DNA of 58,889 nucleotides from assembly GCA_019313825.1 (NCBI GenBank), contig JAFDAM010000004.1, forward strand, positions 1 to 58,889. The letters run 5' to 3'. Position 1 is the first letter of the stretch; every line of letters starts with the position of its first letter. Under the pieces are notes generated by a model. It did not search any database and had not been told where the DNA came from. It worked only from the letters and a program-made list of their open reading frames with translations. This document shows, one piece after another, positions 18,099 through 27,800 of this stretch. The translations under genes and the position numbers were made by a program. This DNA comes from Deltaproteobacteria bacterium. GTDB taxonomy: Bacteria; Desulfobacterota; DSM-4660; Desulfatiglandales; HGW-15.

Positions 18099-18656
18099 TT
18101 CCAATTCCTCCTTGTCTATTAGGATTTCTCCATCCCATAAAGATCAAGGACTCATATTCATTAATTATGGTTCACCCTTAAACAAATTTCATACTTCATC
18201 CGATAATTTATATATTACGCCCTCAATGTTAGTCATAGGACAGAAATATTTATCACTTATAATGTGTGACTCTATGAAAATAACCATTTATTCCATTCAG
18301 TCAACACCATATTATTTTTTTGATAATATTTATAAAACCTGTTCCACAGGGCCATGTCAGAGATAGTTGGCTCCGCCCTGGATTTAGAGCATGAACAAGC
18401 ATTCAGCGATTAGCTGTCAGCCTTTAGCTTTTTAAAATCCCGCTTTAGCGGGACTGAACGCTGACAGCTCAAGCGAAACAGCGGGAACAATTTAGTGCGC
18501 TCTTTCAGGGGTAAATCAAAGCCTCCGGACCTAGATATTTGCTCGTCACGGATAGAAGGCAGGAAGCTCTGGACTTTTTCGTAATGAAATAGATGGGCGA
18601 TTTCAGGTATGACGTGGTGATATGTTATATATGCTGTACGACAATATCTGACTTCC
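18099..18656. other. intergenic with hairpin-forming repeat
   Basis: About 550 bp between the two leftward genes. Around 18395-18475 the words CAGCGATTAGCTGTCAGC and GAACGCTGACAGCTCAAGCG form an inverted arrangement around CCCGCTTTAGCGGG. The same TCAGC-rich vocabulary recurs at 8657-8690 and 29797-29953. A short GTCAGAGATAGTTGGCTC at about 18354 matches the family B element left end, so a fragment of that element may be here. No supported gene. Confidence 0.45.
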
Positions 18657-19451
18657 TCACCTGATGGGCCTGGCAAAGGGCATGGTAAGCAATTGATGAA
18701 AGTGGAGCTTATCCGGGTCCCGGTATGCGCCCACGCCTATTCGGATTCTGTCCTGGTCTACGTCTTTAAGGAGTGTGCCCAATAATCTGTCCCAGAAGGA
18801 GAATATGGTACCGTAATTGGTATCCCTCTCCCTTATAACAACAGAATGGTGTATCCGGTGCATGGATGGAGGGACAAAGAGGACCCAGTAGATTGTCTCT
18901 ATCCACTTTGGGACCTTCAGTCTGCCGTGGTGAAACTGTGCGCAAAACACGATAGCGCATTCAAAGATCAGCACCCCCACCGGACTCGCGCCAAGAAAAA
19001 ATATGATGGAGATTTTGATAACCGACGAGATAGCCAGCTCTCCGATGTGGAACCTGGTGGCGGAGGACACATCTATGTTCAGGTCACTGTGGTGTATCCT
19101 GTGGAATCGCCACAGAAAAGGTATCTCATGGTTTAAAAGATGCCAGACATAAAGCATGAAGTCCATAAAGGCCACTGTTAACAGGATATTGAGCCACATA
19201 GGAATCTTCACAAGATTCAGCACCCCCAGCTCATGTACCTGGACATAAGTTGCGGTGCTCACAATGGCGGCGGAAAAGACCAGGTTCAGCAAAAAGCTGT
19301 TGAACAGAGTAAGCGCCAGGTTATTTACCCAGCGTTTCACCCTGGAGACGGAACTTGCCCTGTAAGGGAACAGGAGCTCCAGGATAAGAAAAAAGATAAT
19401 CCCGCCCCAGAAGAGCAAAAGCCTTATTATGGATTCTGTCATATTAAACAT
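18657..19451 (-). CDS. sterol desaturase/fatty acid hydroxylase-superfamily membrane protein
   Basis: A 264-residue membrane protein of the non-haem di-iron hydroxylase superfamily. The histidine clusters are HLLNHE and HRIHHSD (about residues 124-144), HHGR (about 193) and HRIHHSV (about 218), placed between hydrophobic segments as expected. The substrate is probably a lipid but cannot be named. The reaction would need O2 in classical members, which is unexpected for a strict anaerobe. No obvious operon partner. Confidence 0.85.
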   Translation of the reverse strand: MFNMTESIIRLLLFWGGIIFFLILELLFPYRASSVSRVKRWVNNLALTLFNSFLLNLVFSAAIVSTATYVQVHELGVLNLVKIPMWLNILLTVAFMDFMLYVWHLLNHEIPFLWRFHRIHHSDLNIDVSSATRFHIGELAISSVIKISIIFFLGASPVGVLIFECAIVFCAQFHHGRLKVPKWIETIYWVLFVPPSMHRIHHSVVIRERDTNYGTIFSFWDRLLGTLLKDVDQDRIRIGVGAYRDPDKLHFHQLLTMPFARPIR

Positions 19452-19592
19452 CTATCGCATCATAATTAAGTCAGCTACTACCCGTAGATCTGATGGTTTT
19501 AGGAAGGCCCCTAAAGGGGGTCAGGGATTTCAGTGCTTAGCAAAACCTATCAGGATCGCATCCCGGGTTTCATAATGGTGTAATATTAATCA

Positions 19593-20010
19593 TCAGGCCT
19601 TTTCCTCCATAAGACGGCCAAGGGCTGCAAGATGTGCCTTTTCTTCTTCTGCTATCTCAAGCAGAATGCCTTTGCTCTTTTCATCCGTTGCTTTCTGTGA
19701 ATATCGCATATAAAGGTCAAGGGCCTGGGTTTCAAGCCCCATGGCGGTTTCAAGGACACCCGGAGCCGAATTCATTGCGTCACCGCGATGGGCTATAAAC
19801 TCCTCGATAGTAATGCCCCCCCTCCATTACATCCGATACAATGCCTGACTCAAACGCCTCCTTGTCCGTGACAGTAGGATCAAGGGTGGGCGACAGATCA
19901 AATAGCCGCTCCTTATGCTTCTCCTCTACTCCCGCAAGTCTTGAAAGCAGCTCAGACAGTTTCAAATCTTTCGCGGTGTCGGCCACGCTTTAATAGAATT
20001 TTCCCAGTCC
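19593..20010 (-). pseudogene. C-terminal ferritin-like domain of a rhodanese/ferritin protein, frameshifted
   Basis: Two minus-strand frames make one ferritin-like domain. The upstream part reads KDLKLSELLSRLAGVEEKHK (19780-19986) and the downstream part ETAMGLETQALDLYMRYSQK..EEEKAHLAALGRLMEE (19593-19775). They join as EGG-ITIEEFIAHRGDAMNS if one G is removed from the G7 run near 19815. A TAA also interrupts the 5' side (GLGKFY then stop). I recall this domain at the C-terminus of rhodanese-domain proteins; the rhodanese part is absent. The carboxylate/His metal ligands (ETQ, EEEKAH) remain. Either a true pseudogene or partly an indel error in a homopolymer. Confidence 0.65.
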
Positions 20011-20147
20011 CGCTTCCATTTAAATGGTACCCTCTGCTTCAGATGAAGGGATCGGAATCGCTGTAACCCCAGACAGGAAACATACAAAACCAACATTAGA
20101 GCTATAAACTGAATTATGGGATGAATGAGAAGTATGAAATCACGCAC
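19990..20147 (-). pseudogene. N-terminal fragment of a DUF4079-like membrane protein
   Basis: A short frame beginning MRDFILLIHPIIQFIALMLV and continuing into FRSLHLKQRVPFKWKR. It resembles the first membrane helix and following segment of DUF4079-type (cytochrome b561-like) proteins, as I remember them. The similarity stops exactly where the ferritin-like fragment begins, so a deletion or rearrangement has joined two genes. Fragment assignment is tentative. Confidence 0.45.
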
Positions 20148-20249
20148 AAATTACACTCTCTCAAGTCCGGGTTTATATAGACATCCTTTAAGTGTCTTGA
20201 TACATTCATTGCATTCTCTATGGACCATTAAGGTCTCACACTATTGATC

Positions 20250-20414
20250 TCAGTCTATCTCTCCTTTCCTGCCATCATCGCAAGGTTCATCATCATCATG
20301 CGCCCTTGCCTGCTCTGCGCTTGGTGCGGAAGTGCAAACGGGGAGTTCCTCTTCATCATTTTTCTTTTTCTTTGTGTTTTGATCTTCTTTTTTGGGAGAT
20401 CTTTCATTCGACAT
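20250..20414 (-). CDS. small charged hypothetical protein
   Basis: A 54-residue hydrophilic protein, Lys/Glu-rich at the N-terminus (MSNERSPKKEDQNTKKKKND) and Asp-rich at the C-terminus, with two cysteines. I do not recognise it. The case for being real is the strong AAAGGAGGTG seven bases before the ATG at 20414 and its place 35 bases after the 2-oxoacid oxidoreductase beta gene. No domain or catalytic motif is seen. Confidence 0.5.
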   Translation of the reverse strand: MSNERSPKKEDQNTKKKKNDEEELPVCTSAPSAEQARAHDDDEPCDDGRKGEID

Positions 20415-20449
20415 GATCTTCACCTCCTTTTGCATGCCTAAAGAGGCAT

Positions 20450-21301
20450 CTATCCGTATGCTTTCATTATGTCTTTAAGTCTGGTCTTATCCACCTTTCT
20501 TGAAACAAGAGGGCCATCTTTTAAGACATTGAAATGTGATTCAAAGGACGGACGGTTATTCCTATATATAACACCTATAGGTATCTTATCTCCCCACTCG
20601 CAAGCAACCTTCATCGCCGATTCCCAATCATCGGGTTCGTAATCATGGGGCAGGGCGTAACACCTCTTATCATACCAGGCAAAGGTATTGACCTTGTTGA
20701 ACGAAACACAGGGCTGCAAGACATCAATCAGGGCAAACCCTCGATGGGCTATCCCCTGCTGGATCATCTCGGACAGATGTTCTATCCTGCCGGAAAATGC
20801 GCGGGCCACAAAACCTGCCCGCATGGCCACGGCCACGGCAATGGGATTGAAGGGCTCAGAAGGCACCCCAAGCGGCTGGGCCTTTGTAACGAAACCTCCG
20901 GCAGAGGTGGGGCTTGCCTGTCCCTTGGTAAGGCCGTACACTTGGTTGTTGTGCACTAAAAGAGTCAAGTCAACATTCCGGCGTATGACGGCTAACAGAT
21001 GGTTTCCGCCTTCCCCGTAATTACACCCGTCTCCGCTCTCTACAAGAACAGTAAGCCCCGGATTGGCCAGTTTTACACCGGTGGCAACCGGAAGTGACCG
21101 GCCGTGAAGGCCGTTGAACAGGTTCGTATTCAGATAATGGGGTGCCTTTGCAGCCTGCCCTATGCCTGAAACAAACAGGACCTGGTGAGGTGCCAGCTGC
21201 CTTTCCACCAGGGCCTTTTTTACTGCTTCTGAAATGGAAAAATTTCCACAGCCAGGGCACCATGCTGTCTCATATTTCCCATAGTCATCTATAGTAACCA
21301 T
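20450..21301 (-). CDS. 2-oxoacid:ferredoxin oxidoreductase, beta (TPP) subunit
   Basis: Thiamine-diphosphate subunit of a 2-oxoacid:ferredoxin oxidoreductase (CoA-dependent oxidative decarboxylation, electrons to ferredoxin). At 283 residues it contains WCPGCGNFSI near the N-terminus and the TPP/Mg motif GDGCNYGEGGNHLL followed by NNQVYGLTKGQ. The sequence type fits 2-oxoglutarate or a related 2-oxoacid, not clearly pyruvate. It follows the alpha subunit gene by 24 bases on the same strand. Confidence 0.9.
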   Translation of the reverse strand: MVTIDDYGKYETAWCPGCGNFSISEAVKKALVERQLAPHQVLFVSGIGQAAKAPHYLNTNLFNGLHGRSLPVATGVKLANPGLTVLVESGDGCNYGEGGNHLLAVIRRNVDLTLLVHNNQVYGLTKGQASPTSAGGFVTKAQPLGVPSEPFNPIAVAVAMRAGFVARAFSGRIEHLSEMIQQGIAHRGFALIDVLQPCVSFNKVNTFAWYDKRCYALPHDYEPDDWESAMKVACEWGDKIPIGVIYRNNRPSFESHFNVLKDGPLVSRKVDKTRLKDIMKAYG

Positions 21302-21325
21302 TTATTCCCTCGCTCTGTTTCCCCT

Positions 21326-23005
21326 TCATCTGTTCATTTCACGCAAGATATACTCTGGTGTCAATGGCAAACCGTCATATCTGAGGACCTTCTCTTCTAT
21401 ATTAAATCCTGTCTCTCTCCTGATCAGTCTTGCAAATTGACCTGTGGCGTTACTTTCTATGCAGATTACTTTCTCTGCCTGTCTTAAGATATCCATGAAA
21501 TTCTCCGGTACGAGGGGCCAGATCTGGGAGAAATGCAGAGTAGAAGCATTTAAACCGTCTGACCTCATAAGGGATGCCGCCTCTGTTACTGCTCCTTTAC
21601 TAGAGCCCCAGGATAACAGCAGAAGATCGGCATCCTCCTCGCCAACCAGATCAGGAGGTACTACCTCACTTCTCATTCCCCTTTCCTTTCTCCTTCTTTT
21701 CTCCACCATGCGCTTGCGCATGGTAAGATCTTCAGTAATGTGTCCTTCTTCCGTATGCTCGTCACTGTCCGCCACCACCAGATGTTCGGTCATGCCGGGG
21801 AGAAGTCGCGGTGATATTCCGTTTTCCGTAATGGCATAGCGTGCATAATTTGAGGTTTCTGAGGCCTGTTCTCCGGCCCTTATTGATGACAGTTGATCAA
21901 TTCCAAAAGGGGTCACAGCGCGGTATGAATCGGCAAGAAACTGGTCGGTTAAAAGGAATACAGGGCCCTGATATCTCTCCGCCAACTCAAAGGCCCTTCT
22001 CGTTAGGTGAAAGCACTCCTCAATCGTACCAGGGCTGAATATGGCCCGGGGGAATTCTCCGTGGCCGGAGTGAAGTACAAACTCGAGATCAGCCTGCTCG
22101 GTCCGAGTGGGCAGTCCGGTGGCCGGGCCGGGTCGCTGGGCAACAACGATAACGATAGGGGTTTCGGTCATGGCCGCAAGGCTGACCCCCTCCACCATCA
22201 GGGCGAACCCGCCTCCTGATGTCGCAACCATGCTTGGAGCGCCGGCAAAGGACGCTCCGACGGCCATGTTGATTGCCGCAATCTCATCCTCCGCCTGTTC
22301 CACAATTATACCGGCTCTCTCTGCATGCCCTGCAAGGTTGAGGACAATGGAGGTCGAAGGCGTCATGGGATAAAAGGCACAGAACCTCAAACCGGATGTA
22401 AGGGCCCCGAGGGAAATGGCCTCGTTGCCGTTCATCATCAGGCGTCGGGGAGGATTGGAAAAGTCAGGCAGCATAAAGCCGGATATGCTGTTTTCAGTCG
22501 CCCACTTGACGGCCCTGACGAGGGCATCCCTGTTTTTTTCCACAAGAGAGGCACCTTTCTTGCCGAAATAGTAATCCAGTGTCCCGGCCATCAAGTTCTC
22601 ATCCAAGCCGATAATGGCTCCCGCAACACCTATCGCAACTGTATTTGAAAACCTCTTCTCAGACAATTCACTGAAAGGCACTTTAAGAAAAGAATCACCG
22701 CTTAATCCAAAGGAGTCATCGAGTATAACAAGGCCTTCAGGCGAAAGATGATCACGATGCTGAATTACCGTATCACCGTTAAGCGCGACGAGGAGGTCAA
22801 CCGATTTCCTAGGGGCAATAACTTCATCAACACCCACCCTGATGGCAAAGCTGTTATGACCGCCCCTGATACGGGACTGGTAGCTCTGGGTAACGACAAT
22901 GGAATAACCTTTTCGAACAAGGCTTTTTGAAAGAATCTGCCCAACCGTTACTAAACCTTGACCGGCTTCACCGCCAATAAGGATATTCAGATCTCTGTCT
23001 CTCAT
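21326..23005 (-). CDS. 2-oxoacid:ferredoxin oxidoreductase, fused gamma-alpha subunit
   Basis: Partner of the beta subunit just downstream. Residues about 1-190 form the gamma domain (LNILIGGEAGQGLVTVGQIL) and the remainder the alpha domain (GNEAISLGALTSGLRFCAFY, then PMTPSTSI and TSGGGFALMVEG). The gamma-alpha fusion is typical of two-subunit enzymes. The ATG at 23005 has GGGAG seven bases upstream and begins at the conserved domain edge. A longer frame from 23080 is rejected. No delta (ferredoxin-like) subunit is adjacent. Confidence 0.92.
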   Translation of the reverse strand: MRDRDLNILIGGEAGQGLVTVGQILSKSLVRKGYSIVVTQSYQSRIRGGHNSFAIRVGVDEVIAPRKSVDLLVALNGDTVIQHRDHLSPEGLVILDDSFGLSGDSFLKVPFSELSEKRFSNTVAIGVAGAIIGLDENLMAGTLDYYFGKKGASLVEKNRDALVRAVKWATENSISGFMLPDFSNPPRRLMMNGNEAISLGALTSGLRFCAFYPMTPSTSIVLNLAGHAERAGIIVEQAEDEIAAINMAVGASFAGAPSMVATSGGGFALMVEGVSLAAMTETPIVIVVAQRPGPATGLPTRTEQADLEFVLHSGHGEFPRAIFSPGTIEECFHLTRRAFELAERYQGPVFLLTDQFLADSYRAVTPFGIDQLSSIRAGEQASETSNYARYAITENGISPRLLPGMTEHLVVADSDEHTEEGHITEDLTMRKRMVEKRRRKERGMRSEVVPPDLVGEEDADLLLLSWGSSKGAVTEAASLMRSDGLNASTLHFSQIWPLVPENFMDILRQAEKVICIESNATGQFARLIRRETGFNIEEKVLRYDGLPLTPEYILREMNR

Positions 23006-23225
23006 ATCACGTTCTCCCTTATATGATATTGAAGCAACAGGATGGCGCTCAGAAACAATATGCCTGCGACTTCTTGACACAGCGTTCGGATAATTGCGGG
23101 AATTGCACTAAGAGTTCAGCCTGTCAAAGCGACTCGGCTTCTTTGATAACCAGGAGATATCATCGTTAGATTCCAAGTGGCTTACCTTCCTTAGCCTTCG
23201 GCCTACTCTCCTGCGTGCTTACAAG

Positions 23226-23732
23226 TTACTTTTTTAATGAATGCAAACTATCGTTCAAAAACCTTATATGTTTCATTTCCTCCTTGATTATATTTTCGAT
23301 TTTATCTTTGCCGAGCTTTTCAGGGACAAACTCCTTCATTCCCAGGTAAAAAACAATAGCTTCCTTCTCAAGACCAATGGCCGCCCTTAATATCTTTCTC
23401 GCCTTTTCCTCCTTTGATATTCCCTCAGGAATGACAAAACTATCGCCTGCCTTTTCGTCAAAAACACGGAGATCTGCCAGGGCACGAAGATACAGCACCG
23501 ATTCTCCTTCAGGGTCGAAAACCGTTGGCTCTTTTTCCCGATCAGACAGATCCGCTCTCATGGAGATGAATAGTTTTTCATGCTCCTCTTCCATTGCCGC
23601 AAGATCAAGAAACAGTTGCTGAATTGGGGAACTTGAGACATTTTCCGCGTTCTGACGATAAAATCGTGTCCCATTTCTCTCAATCTGTTCCGCTATCTCG
23701 AATATCTCATCCACATTAAAATCATAAACCAT
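23226..23732 (-). CDS. ferritin-like/rubrerythrin-family protein
   Basis: A 168-residue four-helix di-iron-type protein. Metal-ligand patterns are EQIERNGTRFY and AAMEEEHEKLF in the first pair, then GLEKEAIVFYLGMK and IIKEEMKHIRF in the second. There is no C-terminal rubredoxin domain, so it is erythrin-like and not a full rubrerythrin. The ATG at 23732 has AAAGGAG about ten bases upstream; an earlier in-frame start gives seven extra residues. Likely role is peroxide or iron handling. It is followed by a decayed MetE-like gene. Confidence 0.8.
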   Translation of the reverse strand: MVYDFNVDEIFEIAEQIERNGTRFYRQNAENVSSSPIQQLFLDLAAMEEEHEKLFISMRADLSDREKEPTVFDPEGESVLYLRALADLRVFDEKAGDSFVIPEGISKEEKARKILRAAIGLEKEAIVFYLGMKEFVPEKLGKDKIENIIKEEMKHIRFLNDSLHSLKK

Positions 23733-23806
23733 AATACAGTCTGCTCCTTTCATTTCAGCATACTTAAATGATTTTTAACGGAAAACGGCGAAAATCGGGG
23801 TCCTGT

Positions 23807-24245
23807 TTATAAAAAGCCATATTTCCCCCTGAGCCTCTCCGACAATTTCCCGACAGACTCAAAGGCCGCTTCAACGGTTTTTTCTCCATCCGGGTTGATA
23901 AGGCAACAGTGGCCGGCGACAGCAGGCTTTTTGATAGCATATGATCAAGATCAATCCCTTTCCCCCTGAGGATTTGCCATATCTCTAAGAGCCGTGCCTC
24001 AAGGGAATCAATATTCTCCTCCATGAAGGGCTCAAAGTTGGTGGGAACGATCCCCCATACAAGTACACCGCCGCGATCCAGAAACCTCTTGATGCCTGCA
24101 CATACATATCTTCATAGTAACTGTAATTAGGAAGCTGGGGCCAGAAGGGTATATCCATAGACAAGGCCACTTCCATTGCCCTCTCGATATCTTTGTGGGG
24201 CATCACGGCCATTGCCGTAGTGAGCAGATTCCCGGGAATAGTCAT
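23807..24245 (-). pseudogene. methionine-synthase (MetE)-like protein, internally deleted and frameshifted
   Basis: The 5' part encodes MTIPGNLLTTAMAVMPHKDI and IPFWPQLPNYSYYEDMYVQA. It then jumps to C-terminal sequence RFLDRGGVLVWGIVPTNFEP, then LLEIWQILRGKGIDL and NPDGEKTVEAAFESVGKLSE, ending near KYGF. Two frame changes and loss of about 200 central residues are needed to align this with the vitamin-B12-independent methionine synthase-like family. The N-terminal stretch recurs in a second fragment at 26836-27056. Clearly non-functional as it stands. Confidence 0.7.
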
Positions 24246-24263
24246 CTGAGTCGTTTCCTTGGA
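24091..24263. repeat. direct repeat flanking the hcp region, copy 1
   Basis: About 170 bp nearly identical to 26902-27076 in the same orientation; both contain the 5' part of the MetE-like gene. The pair encloses the ferritin-like gene and hcp, so homologous recombination could delete or duplicate that 2.8-kb segment. Confidence 0.8.
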
Positions 24264-24270
24264 GATGGCC

Positions 24271-24744
24271 TCACATCTCCTGCATGTAGACACTCTCATA
24301 TAGAGTTTCAAGGCGTGCGAGATGATTCTCCTCGTCCTTATATAGCTCTTTAAACATCTCCGCCATTGGGGCCCCGGTGCATTGTTCGGCCATCTTCCCA
24401 TAATAATCCATTGCTCGCTTCTCTTCGTGAATTGCAAAGATCATGACATCCTGGTCCGTGGAGTTTTCACTTAATGGCTTTTCCTTCAGCATTATTGAAA
24501 GGTTCATACTTGGACCTTCATCCTTGCCCGAAGAATCCAACATGACGGCATCCTCAAAAAGGGCCTTTTCAAGTATATATTTATGCTTCAGTTCATCGAG
24601 GGCAAGATCCTTTAAAAGATCCCTGGTTCTTGATTCCTTGATCCTGAAATACGCGTTTCTATATGCCTCAAAACTCTTAGTCTCCATCTCAATCGCCTTT
24701 TCCAACGCTACTTCCTGCGTATAACATACATTTTCAGTTTCCAT
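24271..24744 (-). CDS. ferritin-like/rubrerythrin-family protein
   Basis: A 157-residue all-helical protein with paired di-iron-type motifs: EKAIEMETKSFEAYR and LALDELKHKYILE in the first half, and FAIHEEKRAMDYYG with YKDEENHLARLE in the second. No rubredoxin domain. Strong AAGGAGG lies before the ATG. It sits between hcp and the broken MetE-like gene. Likely contributes to iron or peroxide defence with the other three ferritin-like loci in the window; the exact activity is unknown. Confidence 0.8.
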   Translation of the reverse strand: METENVCYTQEVALEKAIEMETKSFEAYRNAYFRIKESRTRDLLKDLALDELKHKYILEKALFEDAVMLDSSGKDEGPSMNLSIMLKEKPLSENSTDQDVMIFAIHEEKRAMDYYGKMAEQCTGAPMAEMFKELYKDEENHLARLETLYESVYMQEM

Positions 24745-24830
24745 TTAATTCCTCCTTTTTAACTTGTCTATCCATATTAAAAACAAGGCGACTACTCAGG
24801 TGGATAGGCTAAGCAGTTACGGTTATTATA

Positions 24831-26495
24831 CTATTTCCCTGTCATCATAGCCTCGATATCCTCCTCGACCGTACCTATAGGCTTGATATCAAAATTTTTC
24901 ACAAGGACATTGAGAACTGTGGGAGATACAAATGCAGGAAGCGTGGGCCCTAGCCTGATTCCCTTCACTCCCAGGTGAAGAAGAGCAAGAAGAACCGCGA
25001 CAGCTTTCTGTTCATACCATCCAATATCAAAGGAGATCGGGAGATCATTAATGTCATCGAGTTCAAAGACCTCTTTCAGCTTCAATGCGATAACGGCAAG
25101 GGAATAGCAGTCATTGCACTGACCTGCGTCGAGTAGTCTCGGAATACCGCCTATATCACCCAGGTCAAGTTTATTGTAACGGTACTTTGCACAGCCTGCG
25201 GTCAAAATGATCGTATCTTTAGGAAGCTGCCGTGCAACCTCGGTAAAATAGGATCTCGACTTTTGGCGTCCATCGCAGCCCGCCATCACAATAAAGCGTT
25301 TGATGGCGCCAGATTTTACTGCATCCACGACCTTATCTGCCAATGCAAGAACCTGATTGTGGGCAAACCCACCAACAATCTTGCCGGTCTCAATTTCAAC
25401 GGGCGGGTCGCATTTCTTTGCCCGTTCTATGGCTTCGGAAAAGTCTTTTACTCCATCCTCCGGCCTGTCCGGGATATGCTTTGCGCCGGGATATCCTACC
25501 ACTCCGGTGGTAAAAAGCCTGTCCAGATAGGTGTTGTCCTTCCTGAGAGGAACAAGACAATTGGTAGTCAATATGATTGGACCGTTAAAGGATTCAAATT
25601 CCTTGTTTTGATGCCACCAGGAGCTTCCGTAGTTCCCCACAAAATGGTCGTATTTTTTGAATGCGGGATAGTAATTAGCAGGAAGCATTTCACTATGAGT
25701 ATAGACATCAACGCCAGTCCCTTCTGTTTGCTTCAGGAGTTCCTCCATGTCCTTGAGGTCATGCCCACTGATCAGTATCCCGGGATTGTTTCGAACTCCG
25801 ATATTTACTTCCGTAATTTCAGGATGTCCGTAGGCGGAAGTGTTGGCCTCATCAAGAAGTGCCATTGTGTTAAACGCTACCTCACCGGCTTTTAGGACCA
25901 TCGCGACCATTTCATCCACAGATAAATCCTTGGTAGTGGACGCCAGAGCTTCCATCAGGAAGGCGTAAATATCATCCTTTTCAAATCCAAGGATAGCCGC
26001 GTGGTCGGCATAGGCCGCGACGCCCTTTAATCCTATTATCAGAAGCGCCCTGAGCGAGCGCACATCTTCATCTTCTATCGCGAGAAAGCCCACGGATTTT
26101 GCCTTCTCATGAAATTCTGCTTCATCATCCGAATACCAGACAGCCGAATCATGTAGTTCCCCTGAGAATTCCTCGCCGTTTTTTTCCTTGTACGCAGCCA
26201 AAAACCGGGTTTTAAGTTCTTCGCGGATTTTCAGTCCATCCTTTATTTCATCGACAAACCATTCGTTTTTCCAATTTACGTTCGTGATGGTTGAGAAAAG
26301 GCCCTGCGCAATAAACAGGCCGGCTCTTTTATCCACAATCCCGAGCTCTTTTGCCTTTTCGCCATAAATGGAGATACCCTTCAAGACGTAAATCAACAGG
26401 TCGTGAAGATTAGCGAGGTCCTCCGGTTTTCCACAAACTCCCTTGATCGTACAGCCTGTATTTTTGGCTGTCTCCTGACATTGAAAACAAAACAT
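24831..26495 (-). CDS. hcp: hybrid-cluster protein (hydroxylamine reductase)
   Basis: Cytosolic iron-sulfur protein carrying a [4Fe-4S] and a hybrid Fe-S-O cluster; relatives reduce hydroxylamine and nitric oxide. The N-terminal cluster motif is C3-x2-C6-x8-C15-x5-C21, the compact spacing seen in Desulfovibrio-type Hcp. Hybrid-cluster ligands are seen in [29 protein letters not shown] and GQCNDCYSL. At 554 residues it is full length. The ATG at 26495 (MFCFQCQ) has GGAGG nearby; a longer frame is not needed. Hcp supports nitrosative-stress defence beside the oxygen-defence genes. Confidence 0.95.
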   Translation of the reverse strand: MFCFQCQETAKNTGCTIKGVCGKPEDLANLHDLLIYVLKGISIYGEKAKELGIVDKRAGLFIAQGLFSTITNVNWKNEWFVDEIKDGLKIREELKTRFLAAYKEKNGEEFSGELHDSAVWYSDDEAEFHEKAKSVGFLAIEDEDVRSLRALLIIGLKGVAAYADHAAILGFEKDDIYAFLMEALASTTKDLSVDEMVAMVLKAGEVAFNTMALLDEANTSAYGHPEITEVNIGVRNNPGILISGHDLKDMEELLKQTEGTGVDVYTHSEMLPANYYPAFKKYDHFVGNYGSSWWHQNKEFESFNGPIILTTNCLVPLRKDNTYLDRLFTTGVVGYPGAKHIPDRPEDGVKDFSEAIERAKKCDPPVEIETGKIVGGFAHNQVLALADKVVDAVKSGAIKRFIVMAGCDGRQKSRSYFTEVARQLPKDTIILTAGCAKYRYNKLDLGDIGGIPRLLDAGQCNDCYSLAVIALKLKEVFELDDINDLPISFDIGWYEQKAVAVLLALLHLGVKGIRLGPTLPAFVSPTVLNVLVKNFDIKPIGTVEEDIEAMMTGK

Positions 26496-26835
26496 GATAA
26501 TCCTCCATTTTTCTAAAGTTAAATCGCCTGTTTGTAACACGCTTTCGAGTATTATGAAAGATAGGGCCCGTTAGAAAAGGACACGGGCTTCAAAACCCTT
26601 TTTAAGCAAAATTGTGCTCCTTGTGTTTTTCCGAAATAGACTCAGCCTGGTCACTCATAACCTCCTCTCGTGTCTTCCCCTTATCTTCAGCCTATCTACC
26701 TGAGTAGTCACCTTCTTTTTTAAGCAGTAATTTTCAGATTTTCAATCCGCCATCCCGTCTCTTCCCCGCGGGCCTCGCCTGGGTTTGCGATGGCGGGCAA
26801 GCGCAAGCGGACTCGTCGCGGACGGAAGGCGGATA

Positions 26836-27056
26836 AATTTATCCATGGAGAAGCGTAGGGTGCGTTTTTCCCTGTCCGGCAATATTCCTGGAAAATGCTC
26901 AGATGCATGCACATACATGTCTTCATAGTAACTGGAATGAGGAAGCTGGGGCCAGAAGGGTATATCCATAGACAAGGCCACTTCCATTGCCCTCTCGATA
27001 TCTTTGTGGGGCATCACGGCCATTGCCGTAGTGAGCAGATTCCCAGGAATAGTCAT
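26836..27056 (-). pseudogene. second MetE-like N-terminal fragment
   Basis: Encodes MTIPGNLLTTAMAVMPHKDI, then IPFWPQLPHSSYYEDMYVHA and EHFPGILPDREKRTLRFSMD before leaving the family and running into GC-rich repeat-like sequence at about 26750-26835. It reaches about 20 residues further into the family than the copy at 23807-24245. Only the first quarter of a MetE-like protein is present, so it is non-functional. Confidence 0.7.
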
Positions 27057-27076
27057 CTGAGTCGTTGCCTTGGAGG
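26902..27076. repeat. direct repeat flanking the hcp region, copy 2
   Basis: Near-identical to 24091-24263, same orientation. See that entry for the segment enclosed. Confidence 0.8.
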
Positions 27077-27204
27077 CAGTTTTACTTTTAATCCACCCTT
27101 TTTTATGCGATTAATAATAAGATATTCTTTTTCCTTCCATCTTGGATCTCCTTTCATGTTTCAGCAATTGGTTTCAAGTCATAGTTAGGGATAAAGTAAG
27201 CCAC

Positions 27205-27675
27205 TTAATAAATTAACAGAACCGAAGCATCTTTTACGGACTGGAGCACCTTCTGCGATACACTTCCAAGAAAAAACTCCTTAATGCATGACAGCCCTTT
27301 TCTCCCCAGCACTATGGTATCATAACCCGAATTCGATTCATCGATGATACCCCTATCCACTCTTTTCTTTTGAGTCTCCACCTTGATAACTATGTCCTTT
27401 TCCTGAAATCCCGCCTGGAGGAGAAGTCCCTTGGCCTTTTCAAGGGCCTCGTTTATCAATGACTTCTTTTGGTCCTCCAATGAACAGAAGGAGTCTTTCT
27501 GAGCCAGAAAGTAAGGCGTGAGACTGGGACTGTTCATATCGCATATGGCATGAGTATCCAGAAGTACACTAAACAGAGTGATTTTGTGCTCGGGCTTAAA
27601 GGATTCCGCGATAAACTTTACAGCCCTCATGGCGTTTTCAGAGTCATCAACTGCTACTAATATTTTCTTTCCCAT
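27205..27675 (-). CDS. universal stress protein (UspA family)
   Basis: A 156-residue cytosolic Usp-domain protein: KKILVAVDDSENAMRAVKFI at the N-terminus and the nucleotide-loop signature DTIVLGRKGLSCIKEFFLGS with VSQKVL at the C-terminus. The Gly-x2-Gly-x9-Gly-Ser/Thr pattern typical of ATP-binding members is approximated by GRKGL..LGS. Single gene between intergenic repeats. Regulation is not visible. Confidence 0.88.
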   Translation of the reverse strand: MGKKILVAVDDSENAMRAVKFIAESFKPEHKITLFSVLLDTHAICDMNSPSLTPYFLAQKDSFCSLEDQKKSLINEALEKAKGLLLQAGFQEKDIVIKVETQKKRVDRGIIDESNSGYDTIVLGRKGLSCIKEFFLGSVSQKVLQSVKDASVLLIY

Positions 27676-27800
27676 TGGTCACCTCTTAATAAAGTTTTGA
27701 ATTTATTAGCCAATCATCCGGGGGCATGCCCCAATACTGCGGCGCAGGCGGATGAGACATTATAATTTAAAAATCCACCTATACCCCATTTTTTTCTGCC

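Noticed and set aside
25263..25895. Long rightward frame antisense to hcp (210 codons)
   Set aside because: Shadow of hcp; no start context or homology.
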